26,641 nucleotides of DNA from Ruminococcaceae bacterium UBA7127. Lineage in GTDB: Bacteria; Bacillota; Clostridia; Oscillospirales; Acutalibacteraceae. The stretch's first letter is position 1. Each line of letters starts with the position of its first letter. The stretch lies in contig DKXL01000005.1 of assembly GCA_002493005.1 (NCBI GenBank), forward strand, positions 1 to 26,641, in the 5' to 3' direction. Position numbers and translations under genes: made by a program. The notes beneath the pieces are model-generated. The model saw only the letters and a program-made list of their open reading frames with translations. It made no database searches and was not told the origin of the DNA. Shown piece after piece: positions 6,634 to 14,456 of the stretch.

Positions 6634-8277
6634 TTATTCTACGCTCAAAATAAAGTAGTATACCGGTTGATCGCCCTTAACAAGGGTAATGTCAGTGCGA
6701 GAGCCGAACCTGTCCATAAGTTCATCATACGCCTTTTGAGCATCTTCTTCGCTTACATCTTCACCGTAGATAAGAGTAATAAAAGAGCTGTCTCTTGTTA
6801 CCATATCTTTTGCAAGTTTTACAAGAGCCTTTACGGTGCTTTTTTCGGTGATAGTCAGCTTGCCGTTTTCAAGAGCAATAATGTCGCCCTCTTTTATCTT
6901 TTTGCCGTTGAACTCACTGTTGCGTGCCGCAAAAGTTACAAGTCCCGTACCTACACCTCCGACAGCGTCCATCATAAGCTGAGCGTTGCTCTCCGGTGAA
7001 ATTTCAGGATCAAAGTTGAGCATAGCTGTCATTCCCTGAGGAATTGTGCGGGTTGGAATAATAATAACATTTCTGTCCTTTACCATAGGAACTGTCTGCT
7101 CTGCCGCAAGAATAATATTTTTGTTGTTAGGAAGAACCAAAACATTCTTTGCAGGAGTTGCCATTACTGCCGCATAGATATCATCTGTACTCGGGTTCAT
7201 ACTCTGGCCGCCTGACACCACATTGTTGCAACCCAAATCCTTAAACAGATTTTTGAGTCCGTCGCCTGCGGCAACAGCCACAAAGCCAACATCTTCTGTA
7301 GGCTCGGCAGGAGCAAAAACTTCTTTTTCAGCTTTTTTACTCTTTTTAACATTCTTGTGCTGTTCTTTCATATTCTCAACCTTGACAGTCAAAAGCTGAC
7401 CAAACTCAAGACCCTTGGTAAGCGCATTGCCCGGCTGTTCGGTGTGAACATGAACCTTAATAATTTCATCATCATTTACAACAACAACACAATCGCCGAT
7501 TGTTTCAAGATAATCGCGTAAAGTCTGAGGATCGGCATCTATACTTTCTTCTCTGCCGACGATAAACTCTGTACAGTAAGTGAAATTGATTTCTTCGTCA
7601 AATTCAGCAGCCGCACTTTCAAATGTATCAACCGTCGGTGTTTCAGCCTGCTCCTCATATTCAACCATTATGCCATCCTTAATCACCGACAGCATACCCT
7701 CAAATATAACACAAAGTCCTTTGCCGCCGGCATCTACTACACCTGCCTTTTTAAGCACCGGGAGCAGCTCCGGGGTAATCATAAGCGCTTCATTTGCCTT
7801 GTCGCAAATTGTCTGCCAAACATAAACAGCCTCGTTGTTGTACTTTGAAGCCGCAATACCTGCTTCATAAGCCATTCTTGCAACTGTAAGGATTGTACCC
7901 TCTGTTGGCTTCATCACAGCCTTGTATGCTGCGTCAACGCCGATTCCGAGCGCCGCGGCAAGATTTTTGCCGTTGACTTCATCCATATTTTTCAGTCCCT
8001 GAGCAAATCCTCTGAATATCAGAGAGGTTATTACGCCTGAGTTACCGCGAGCACCTCTGAGCATTGCAGAAGCTGTAATATCTGCTACCTCTCCAACGCT
8101 TGAACCGTCATAATCTGCAAGTGCTTTTGAAGCCGCAACAACTGTCATTGACATATTTGTACCGGTATCTCCGTCGGGCACAGGAAAAATGTTGAGATCA
8201 TTTATTTGATTTTTTTGTGAGCTGATATTATTAGCTCCGGATATAATTGCTTGCTTTAAGATTTGTCCGTTAATCAT
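6634..8277 (-). CDS. fakA: DAK2-domain fatty acid kinase subunit FakA (YloV)
   Basis: This is the ATP-binding kinase subunit that phosphorylates exogenous fatty acids held by FakB (DegV-family) partners, feeding them to phospholipid synthesis. It has 547 residues from the ATG at 8277. The N-terminal DhaL/DAK2 domain (about 1-200) has the nucleotide/Mg motif DGDTGTNM at 35-42, RGARGNSGV at 74-82 and VDAGGKG further on. The middle and C-terminal region matches the FakA accessory domain, with CTEFIVG, VHVHTEQPG and a terminal QPVYYFILSVE. A GTG at 8286 is in frame but sits against the AAGGA box, so the ATG is preferred. A strong sigma-A promoter lies just upstream. The Asp23-like yloU gene that usually precedes yloV is absent, and no fakB is in the window. 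Confidence 0.93.
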   Translation of the reverse strand: MINGQILKQAIISGANNISSQKNQINDLNIFPVPDGDTGTNMSMTVVAASKALADYDGSSVGEVADITASAMLRGARGNSGVITSLIFRGFAQGLKNMDEVNGKNLAAALGIGVDAAYKAVMKPTEGTILTVARMAYEAGIAASKYNNEAVYVWQTICDKANEALMITPELLPVLKKAGVVDAGGKGLCVIFEGMLSVIKDGIMVEYEEQAETPTVDTFESAAAEFDEEINFTYCTEFIVGREESIDADPQTLRDYLETIGDCVVVVNDDEIIKVHVHTEQPGNALTKGLEFGQLLTVKVENMKEQHKNVKKSKKAEKEVFAPAEPTEDVGFVAVAAGDGLKNLFKDLGCNNVVSGGQSMNPSTDDIYAAVMATPAKNVLVLPNNKNIILAAEQTVPMVKDRNVIIIPTRTIPQGMTAMLNFDPEISPESNAQLMMDAVGGVGTGLVTFAARNSEFNGKKIKEGDIIALENGKLTITEKSTVKALVKLAKDMVTRDSSFITLIYGEDVSEEDAQKAYDELMDRFGSRTDITLVKGDQPVYYFILSVE

Positions 8278-8320
8278 TTTGAGCACATCCTTTTAATGTA
8301 CATTATTTACATACATTTTC

Positions 8321-8349
8321 ATTATAACTTCTATTTGAAAATTTTGCAA
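8321..8349 (-). promoter_or_regulatory. Sigma-A promoter for fakA
   Basis: On the minus strand TTGCAA (8349-8344), a 17-base spacer and a perfect TATAAT (8326-8321) lie about 44 bases before the fakA ATG. Spacing is ideal. It starts a new transcript just after the ymdB stop. Confidence 0.7.
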
Positions 8350-8386
8350 TAGTTTGTAACAGAAATTTACCAAGCATAAAAATAAT

Positions 8387-9163
8387 TTATTCTATTCTCA
8401 TAGCATTTGCGTTTCTGCATTTGCCTGTTTTTTCGTCAATATCAAAAATCACACACTCCATTTTACATTCGCCGCTTGCAAGGTCAAAGCGTGCAGGCAG
8501 CTTTGACTTATATTTGTTTATAATGATATCGCTTTTCACACCGAGAACCGAGTGAATTGTACCTGTCATTCCGACATCGGTAATATAGCCTGTTCCGTTC
8601 GGCAGCACCTGCGCATCAGAGGTTTGAACATGAGTGTGAGTACCGAACATTGCAGACACTCTTCCGTCAAGATAATAGCCCATTGCGCGCTTCTCGCCTG
8701 TTGCCTCAGCATGAAAGTCAACTATTATTATGTTTCCCTCTGCTCTTTTAAGCATCTTGTCAACACAGGCAAAAGCACAGTCAAGATTATTGTCCATATA
8801 AGATGTGCCCATTATATTGATTATGCTGATTATTCTGCGCCCGGTATCAACATTTATTATGCCGCTGCCGGGAGTAGTTTTTTCGGGGAAATTTGCCGGA
8901 CGGGCTATGAAAAGATTTTCGTCAAGATAATCATAAAATTCTTTGCGGCGAAACGTGTGATTTCCGAGGGTAATTGCATCAACTCCGCTGTCAAACAAAT
9001 ATTGAGCCGATGAAGGAGTAATGCCATTGCCGTCAGAGGAATTCTCTCCGTTGCAAATCACAAAATCTATTCCCTCATATTTTTTAATTGCAGGCAGCTT
9101 ACTGCGCAAAAAAGCACAGCCAACACCGCCGACAACGTCGCCTATACATAATATTCTCAACAA
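8387..9163 (-). CDS. ymdB: YmdB-family metallophosphoesterase (TIGR00282)
   Basis: This is a calcineurin-like dinuclear metallophosphoesterase. Bacillus subtilis YmdB hydrolyses 2',3'-cyclic nucleotides and affects motility/biofilm cell fate. It has 258 residues, the usual length. Metal-ligand motifs are all present: GDVVG at the N-terminus, NGENSSDG near residue 40, LGNHTF near 68, DFHAEATGEKRAMG near 150 and GTHTHVQTSDA near 176. The start is a TTG, with a second TTG directly after it, preceded by GGGGGA; either could be used. Neighbours are yqfD upstream and fakA downstream on the same strand, each transcript probably having its own promoter. The substrate in this organism is not evident from sequence. 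Confidence 0.93.
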   Translation of the reverse strand: MLRILCIGDVVGGVGCAFLRSKLPAIKKYEGIDFVICNGENSSDGNGITPSSAQYLFDSGVDAITLGNHTFRRKEFYDYLDENLFIARPANFPEKTTPGSGIINVDTGRRIISIINIMGTSYMDNNLDCAFACVDKMLKRAEGNIIIVDFHAEATGEKRAMGYYLDGRVSAMFGTHTHVQTSDAQVLPNGTGYITDVGMTGTIHSVLGVKSDIIINKYKSKLPARFDLASGECKMECVIFDIDEKTGKCRNANAMRIE

Positions 9164-9251
9164 AATCCCCCGCTTTTATTTATTAAATCTTATTTCCAAT
9201 ATTTTCCTGTTTTAATTACTTATGTTATCATTTCTTTTTCTGTCGGACAAT

Positions 9252-9280
9252 ATTATAACATAAATTCTCTATTCTGTCAC
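9252..9280 (-). promoter_or_regulatory. Sigma-A promoter for ymdB
   Basis: GTGACA (minus strand, 9280-9275), a 17-base spacer and TATAAT (9257-9252). The -35 lies inside the last codons of yqfD, so the next gene starts its own vegetative transcript at the end of a sporulation gene. The predicted leader is about 80 bases. Confidence 0.6.
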
Positions 9281-10447
9281 ATCAAATTCAACGCTTTGAG
9301 CAATATCCTCATTAAAAACATAATCAATTTTTGCTTTGTAGGCATCACTGCTCTCGCTTAGCGTGATTTCCCGCTTTACCGTAGAACTGTCGGGCTTTGC
9401 AAAAAGCTCGTATAAAAGCACATCATTGCATACAATTTGCTCGGCAGTTTTCCTGCTGACCTCCACAGGTTCAGGCACAATCTCATAAGTTGTAAGTGTA
9501 CTAACACCTACAGGAAGCACTACTTCGTTTACATAAAGATTCTGTGACTGTGTGCTGTTTACGGAATGGTCATAACATTCGAATGAAACCGAACACGGAA
9601 AATCGAGCCACAGAAACCGCAGTCTGTTTCGATTCGCTCTTTTTTCTCCTACAGAATAATAGTCAATATGCTTGGGAATTGTTATCTGCCTGTTTTCGAT
9701 AACGTCTGCAAAAACCTCCGCCTTGGCACGCACATAATTGATTGTATCAAGCTTAGTTTCGTTTAAGCCGCTGACAAGCAAATCTCCTTTTGCAACGCCA
9801 CTACCTTTGAGCACCTTGGTAGTGCCGTTCGAAGCCTTGATTTTAGTGATAACTCCGTCCCGCCTCGCTTTGATGTTACATGGCTTTGTACCTGTGTCAA
9901 TCGGTGGTTTTTCGGATTTCTCCTTAATCTCTACATTAATAACATTGCCTGTTATGTTAATACTCATCCAAGAAATTTCGGGTATTTTCAGTGAAATTTT
10001 CCGTTCTATGCTCTCAACATCAAGTCCGTTTTTGTATGCGCCAACGCTTATGCCGTTATCTGCAAGCACACCGTGCAGATATGTATCGCTTATTGTGTTT
10101 GTACCTACAATTTTGACTGACCAAATAAAATTTGACAATATCAAAATTATTATTACGCTTGCTATTATACCTGCGCCAAGTCCTATACGTTGCTTGTAGC
10201 CGCTTATAATAAATGGCATACCTGTGCGCCCTGTGATATGAACACGCACCTTCGACTTACGTGCAGCAATGCGAATTTTACGGTAGTCGCTAAGATACAT
10301 TGACCCGCTTATCCCGCCCTTTTGCGGAGTTGCATTCCACAGATTTATTCCGTAACGTGAAGTTATGTTCATAAACCGCTCCGGGAACTTGCCTTTTGCG
10401 CAAAAGTCAACATACCCTCTGCAAAATCTGATAAGCTTAATCAGCAT
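9269..10447 (-). CDS. yqfD: Sporulation protein YqfD
   Basis: This is a membrane-anchored mother-cell protein of the YqfD family, conserved in endospore formers and needed for efficient sporulation in Bacillus; its biochemical role is not settled. It has 392 residues. The N-terminal portion carries GYVDFCAKGKFPERFMN and the family WNATPQKGG stretch, followed by one transmembrane segment at about 92-113 (IGLGAGIIASVIIILILSN). A mostly beta extracytoplasmic region follows, with the typical NITGNVINVEIKEK and RRDGVITKI segments. The start has a GAGGTGATT box. It lies nine bases after yqfC, so the two are co-transcribed, as in Bacillus. Confidence 0.93.
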   Translation of the reverse strand: MLIKLIRFCRGYVDFCAKGKFPERFMNITSRYGINLWNATPQKGGISGSMYLSDYRKIRIAARKSKVRVHITGRTGMPFIISGYKQRIGLGAGIIASVIIILILSNFIWSVKIVGTNTISDTYLHGVLADNGISVGAYKNGLDVESIERKISLKIPEISWMSINITGNVINVEIKEKSEKPPIDTGTKPCNIKARRDGVITKIKASNGTTKVLKGSGVAKGDLLVSGLNETKLDTINYVRAKAEVFADVIENRQITIPKHIDYYSVGEKRANRNRLRFLWLDFPCSVSFECYDHSVNSTQSQNLYVNEVVLPVGVSTLTTYEIVPEPVEVSRKTAEQIVCNDVLLYELFAKPDSSTVKREITLSESSDAYKAKIDYVFNEDIAQSVEFDVTE

Positions 10448-10456
10448 AAAATCACC

Positions 10457-10711
10457 TCACGAAATAAAGTTGATGCCTGTTACAAATCCTTCTATCTCAA
10501 CGCACGAGTTTGAAATACATCGTAGTGACAGTCCCCTGCCGCAAAGACAAATAACGATTTTATTTGTATTGATTTTAATATTTTCGCTTTCGTATAACAG
10601 TATTCCCGTTGAACCTTCAATTGTAATCCGCCTGTTTCCGAACATTTCAATAAGCGGCATATTGCCAAGGTCAAGCGGCACCTTTTGATATGTATTTTTA
10701 TTCTTTGGCAA
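10457..10711 (-). CDS. yqfC: Sporulation protein YqfC (YabP/YqfC family)
   Basis: This is a small beta-rich protein of the YabP/YqfC family, 84 residues, full length. Characteristic positions include LIEMFGNRRITIEGSTGIL and the C-terminal CVEIEGFVTGINF. It starts at a TTG that is well supported: an AGGAGAG box lies seven to eight bases upstream and no other start fits. It is the first gene of the yqfC-yqfD pair and is divergent from ylbJ across a 73-bp gap. In Bacillus both members are in the sigma-E regulon, and a sigma-E-like promoter can be seen in the gap. The molecular function of the family is unknown. Confidence 0.92.
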   Translation of the reverse strand: MPKNKNTYQKVPLDLGNMPLIEMFGNRRITIEGSTGILLYESENIKINTNKIVICLCGRGLSLRCISNSCVEIEGFVTGINFIS

Positions 10712-10741
10712 AAGTATCTCTCCTGTTTTGTTTTCTTAATT

Positions 10742-10770
10742 ATTTTTATGCTGCTTGCGTCATATATATT
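10742..10770 (-). promoter_or_regulatory. Candidate sigma-E promoter for yqfCD
   Basis: On the minus strand AATATA (10770-10765), 14 bases, then CATAAAAAT (10750-10742). This approximates the sigma-E pattern of an ATATT-like -35 and CATACAAT-like -10. The same stretch read on the plus strand gives TATTTT-N14-CATATATA towards ylbJ, though that would start transcription inside the ylbJ RBS. AT-rich sequence makes chance matches easy. Confidence 0.4.
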
Positions 10771-10784
10771 ATTGGTGATTGATT

Positions 10785-11852
10785 ATGTTCTTGAGAGTAG
10801 CCGTAACTAAGGCAGGAACAGCCGCAAAGGTTTTGGCTGTATTTATTCTGTGCACTCTTATAATTATTTTTTCAAGCGAATGTTCAGAAGAAGCCGCCCT
10901 GGGAATTAAGTTTTGCCTTGGCGTGCTTGTGCCGTCGCTTTTCCCTTTTATGGCAATTTCCTCATTTGTAGTAAACTGCGGATTGGCAAGCGTTATCGGA
11001 AAACCATTCAGGCATATAACAAAACAATTATTCGGACTTAGCCCCTGCTTTGCAACGGCTATTTTTTTGTCGCTGCTCGGAGGATACCCGGTTGGTGCAA
11101 GAACAATATCATCAATATATCAAAGAGGCATTGCAAGCAAAGCAGAGTGTGAAAAAGCAGCAATGTTTGCAGTGTGCGCAGGTCCGGGATTTGTAATAAA
11201 TTTTGTAGGAATTACATTATATAATAACCAGAAAATCGGACTTATTATGATGTGCTCACAGTGCCTATCAGTATTGATTATCGGAGTTATTATGGGGCTT
11301 GTTCACAGAGATAAAACAGATATTTCTTACAACGAATTATCACACAAGCCAATGTCATTTTCGTCTGCATTGGTACAGGCAACACTTGACAGCTCCAAAG
11401 GTATGCTTACAATTTGTGCTTTTGTATTACTGTTCTCAAGTCTGACGGGAATTCTTAAAGCGGTTGTTCCCGGATCAAACACAAAAGATTTTCTATTGAT
11501 TTTGCTTGAGGTGTGCTCAGCTGTAAACGAGCTTGCAAAGCGTGCTCCGGTTGAACTGATAGCATTTGCCGTCGGCTTTGGCGGCTTATGTGTGCACTTT
11601 CAGATATATTCTTCTTTAAAGGAATTAAATATCAATAAACTATTATTTTTTTGCATAAGAATAATTCAGGGAGTTATCACCGCTCTTATCACCCACATCG
11701 GACTGATTATATTCGAAGAAGAGGCAGAGGTATTCTCAACCATAACGGTGCAAAACACCGATATCTTTGAAGGAAGTCTACTCTCGGCGGCTGTCTTGCT
11801 TGGCATAGCAATATGCTTTTTATATTCAATCAAAAACTATAAACAAAACTGA
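10785..11852 (+). CDS. ylbJ: Sporulation integral membrane protein YlbJ
   Basis: This is a polytopic membrane protein with the nucleoside-recognition (Gate) domain. The Bacillus homologue is made in the mother cell under sigma-E and is required for a normal spore cortex. It has 355 residues with about eight hydrophobic segments. Conserved family stretches include VLVPSLFPFMAISSF near residue 50, the SLLGGYPVGARTISS loop near residue 100, and CAGPGFVINFVG near residue 140. The ATG at 10785 is chosen over the TTG at 10779 because GGTGAT is spaced for it. It diverges from yqfC, and its stop lies 13 bases before the asparagine synthetase gene, so the two probably form a transcription unit. The transported substrate, if any, is unknown. 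Confidence 0.93.
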   Translation: MFLRVAVTKAGTAAKVLAVFILCTLIIIFSSECSEEAALGIKFCLGVLVPSLFPFMAISSFVVNCGLASVIGKPFRHITKQLFGLSPCFATAIFLSLLGGYPVGARTISSIYQRGIASKAECEKAAMFAVCAGPGFVINFVGITLYNNQKIGLIMMCSQCLSVLIIGVIMGLVHRDKTDISYNELSHKPMSFSSALVQATLDSSKGMLTICAFVLLFSSLTGILKAVVPGSNTKDFLLILLEVCSAVNELAKRAPVELIAFAVGFGGLCVHFQIYSSLKELNINKLLFFCIRIIQGVITALITHIGLIIFEEEAEVFSTITVQNTDIFEGSLLSAAVLLGIAICFLYSIKNYKQN

Positions 11853-11865
11853 CGGAGGTATTTTT

Positions 11866-13698
11866 ATGTGTGGAATAGCAGGCTGGATTGACAGGAATAC
11901 TGATATGAGCCAAAAAACCTATGTGCTTAACAATATGTCACAAGCACTCGACAGACGGGGTCCTGATGAAAACGGGATTTACATTAACCGAAACACTGCT
12001 CTTATTCACAGACGGCTTATCGTTATTGACAAAGAAAACGGCAAGCAGCCAATGGCGGTTAATCACAACAACACAACCTATGTAATCGTCTATAACGGAG
12101 AGCTTTACAACACCGATGCTCTGCGAGAACAGCTAAAGGCAAGCGGATTTCACTTCAGAGGACACAGCGACACCGAGGTTGTGCTGAAGGCATTTATCAA
12201 ATACGGTGCAAAGTGTTGTGAAAAGCTAAACGGAATTTTTGCCTTTGCTATTTTTAATTCAAGTGACAGATCGATATTTTTGTGCAGGGACAGAATTGGC
12301 GTAAAGCCATTGTTTTATTACGAATATAACGGCGGTCTGCTGTTTGCGTCTGAAATCAAAGCACTGCTTGCAAGCGGCGTAGTAAAGCCGCAAATTGACG
12401 AACATGGGCTTAATGAGATTTTCTTTTTAGGACCTGCAAGAACACCGTCATGCGGAGTTTTTAAGGGAGTATTTGAACTGAATCCCGGCGAATGTGCCGT
12501 GTATAAAAACGGACGATTAACAAGGAAAAAATACTACACTGTCGATGCTCACGAGCACGAGGATAATGAGAAAAAGACTATTGAAAAAACACGTTATTTG
12601 CTGACCGACGCAATTCAAAAACAGCTTGTCAGCGATATGCCGCTGTGCTTTTTTCTGTCGGGAGGGCTTGACAGCAGTATCATTGTTAAAACGGCGTCAA
12701 TGTACTGCAAGGAACACAAGCTCGGCAAGATTAACACATATTCGGTTGAATATCGTGATAATGAAAAATATTTTAAGAAAAGTCTGTTTCAGCCAAATGC
12801 CGACTTTGAATATATATCAATGATGTCAAAAGATGCCGACACAAGGCATCGTGAAATCATACTTGATAACACCCTGCTTGTCGATGCACTGTACGAAAGT
12901 GTAGCCGCAAGGGATTTGCCGGGATACGTTGACGTTGACTCATCATTGCTGCTGTTTTGCAAGGAAATAAAAAAGGATTATACCGTTGCACTGTCGGGTG
13001 AATGTGCCGACGAGTTGTTCGGCGGATATCCTTGGTATCACAACAAGGATATTTTATTCGAGGACTGCTTTCCATGGTCACGCACACAGGATGTGCGCAG
13101 AATGATACTGAAAAACGGAGTTCTCAAAAACGGTGAAGAATATGTACGCCAAAGATACCTTGACACCATTAACCTTGCGCCAAAGCTCAGCACAGACAGC
13201 AAAACCGATAAACGAATGAGAGAAATGTTTTATCTCAATTTTTACTGGTTTATGCAGTGCCTTCTTGAGCGTAAGGACAGATGCTCAATGTACAGCGGAC
13301 TTGAGGTCAGAGTTCCGTTCTGCGATTACAGACTGGTGGAATATGCATACAATATGCCTTGGAAGCTAAAGGCATGGGGCAACCGTGAAAAGGGAATTGT
13401 ACGCAAGGCATTTGAGGACGTTTTGCCAAATGAAATTTGCTGGCGAAAAAAGAGCCCTTATCCCAAAACACATAACCCCATTTATTTTAATGAATGTGCA
13501 AAAAGGGTAAGGTTAATTCTCAAGAAGAAAAATGTGCTTACTGAGCTGCTGGATAAAAACGCAATAAAATCCATTATTGATAACCCCGACAAAATCACAA
13601 CACCTTGGTACGGTCAGCTTATGAAAGCACCACAGATTTTGGCGTATATCATTGAGCTTGACTATTGGTTTGAGAAATACAATGTTGAAATAGTATAG
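11866..13698 (+). CDS. asnB: Glutamine-hydrolysing asparagine synthetase, AsnO (YisO) type
   Basis: This enzyme converts aspartate, glutamine and ATP to asparagine in the cytosol. It has 610 residues. The N-terminal Ntn glutaminase domain starts with the catalytic Cys2 (MCGIAGW) and has VYNGELYN and HSDTEVVLKAF. The synthetase domain carries the PP-loop SGGLDSS at 265-271 and SGECADELFGGYPW. Signature stretches such as LGPARTPSCGVFKG, DLPGYVDVDSSLL and RKKSPYPKTHNP resemble, as I recall them, Bacillus AsnO, the paralogue linked to sporulation, more than vegetative AsnB. A GGAGG box precedes the ATG and the gene is 13 bases downstream of ylbJ, which supports a sporulation-stage transcript. Confidence 0.95.
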   Translation: MCGIAGWIDRNTDMSQKTYVLNNMSQALDRRGPDENGIYINRNTALIHRRLIVIDKENGKQPMAVNHNNTTYVIVYNGELYNTDALREQLKASGFHFRGHSDTEVVLKAFIKYGAKCCEKLNGIFAFAIFNSSDRSIFLCRDRIGVKPLFYYEYNGGLLFASEIKALLASGVVKPQIDEHGLNEIFFLGPARTPSCGVFKGVFELNPGECAVYKNGRLTRKKYYTVDAHEHEDNEKKTIEKTRYLLTDAIQKQLVSDMPLCFFLSGGLDSSIIVKTASMYCKEHKLGKINTYSVEYRDNEKYFKKSLFQPNADFEYISMMSKDADTRHREIILDNTLLVDALYESVAARDLPGYVDVDSSLLLFCKEIKKDYTVALSGECADELFGGYPWYHNKDILFEDCFPWSRTQDVRRMILKNGVLKNGEEYVRQRYLDTINLAPKLSTDSKTDKRMREMFYLNFYWFMQCLLERKDRCSMYSGLEVRVPFCDYRLVEYAYNMPWKLKAWGNREKGIVRKAFEDVLPNEICWRKKSPYPKTHNPIYFNECAKRVRLILKKKNVLTELLDKNAIKSIIDNPDKITTPWYGQLMKAPQILAYIIELDYWFEKYNVEIV

Positions 13699-13732
13699 CT
13701 TGTGTGATAAAATTATTGTATCAATTTTGATA

Positions 13733-13817
13733 GGGAGTATCTGAAAACAGAAAAGTGACTGAAAATTTCGCTATGTAGTATAAATTGACAGTTATTTTGA
13801 GTTTTCAGATAGCCTCT
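13733..13817 (+). repeat. Inverted repeat bracketing the leader of the PAP2 gene
   Basis: TATCTGAAAAC (13738-13748) and GTTTTCAGATA (13801-13811) are a perfect 11-bp inverted pair separated by 52 bases. With one small bulge the arms extend into GGGAG and CTC. A second TCTGAAA-like copy (ACTGAAAA) lies within the loop. The right arm ends about 15 bases before the ATG of the PAP2 gene. It could be a folded 5' leader or a tiny mobile-element remnant; I recognise no known family. Confidence 0.45.
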
Positions 13818-13826
13818 AATAAAGGA

Positions 13827-14330
13827 ATGTTTGAAATCAACAAAAGAGTATATCTGAAAATTACAGACTATTTTAAAGATAATAAAAAGGCCGGGTTCTG
13901 TCTGGGGCTTGTGTACAAACTTTTACCGTTTGTTGTGTTTGCCGCATATCCTATTATGCTTGTGTACACTCTGATATGGCAGCAAGATTTATTTTTGCAG
14001 ACACTGCTTGTTCCGGCAGGTGTGTTTATATTAGTTACAATTCTGCGCAAGCTTATAGGCGAGCAAAGACCATATGAAAAGTACGGTGTCCCGTCTGTTT
14101 TTGGCAAAACCACAAAAGGACAGAGTATGCCGAGCCGCCACACCGCAAGCGCTGTTATCATTGCCTTGGCACTATTGAAAATTAATTTTTGTATTGGTAT
14201 CATTGCACTTTGCATTGCGCTTTTGATTGCGCTGTCAAGAATACTTGCAGGTGTTCATTTTATTCGGGATATTGCAGTCGGCGCAGGAATCAGTATTTTG
14301 TTCGGAGTTGTATTTATTTTTCTGATATAG
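13827..14330 (+). CDS. PAP2-family membrane phosphatase
   Basis: This is an integral membrane phosphatase of the type-2 phosphatidic acid phosphatase superfamily. Likely substrates are lipid pyrophosphates such as undecaprenyl diphosphate or phosphatidate. From the ATG at 13827 it has 167 residues with about five to six hydrophobic segments. Catalytic motifs are C1 RKLIGEQRP (R74 replaces the usual lysine; R81 and P82 kept), C2 PSRH at 102-105 and C3 SRxxxxxHxxxD at 137-148 (S137, R138, H144, D148). The start is uncertain. AAAGGA abuts the ATG too closely, and in-frame TTG codons at 13785 and 13797 have no RBS. It follows asnB by about 130 bases, and an inverted repeat fills the gap. Confidence 0.85.
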   Translation: MFEINKRVYLKITDYFKDNKKAGFCLGLVYKLLPFVVFAAYPIMLVYTLIWQQDLFLQTLLVPAGVFILVTILRKLIGEQRPYEKYGVPSVFGKTTKGQSMPSRHTASAVIIALALLKINFCIGIIALCIALLIALSRILAGVHFIRDIAVGAGISILFGVVFIFLI

Positions 14331-14383
14331 AATTATATATTAACAAACAGAAAAATAAAAATTTGTATTGATAATATTAAAAA

Positions 14384-14445
14384 GCAAAACAGGCTTTCTT
14401 TATTAGGCACGGTCAACACCGTCCTATTAAGAAAGCCTGTATTTT
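14384..14445. terminator. Long bidirectional terminator between convergent genes
   Basis: A near-perfect stem of about 22 bp has its outer arms ACAGGCTTTCTT and AAGAAAGCCTGT (14389-14400 and 14421-14432), with inner pairs to ACGGT-CAAC-ACCGT. A T-rich stretch follows on each strand (TATTTTAG on plus, GTTTTGCTTTTT on minus). It serves both the PAP2 gene (plus) and the CHAP gene (minus). Confidence 0.88.
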
Positions 14446-14456
14446 AGTTATATAAA

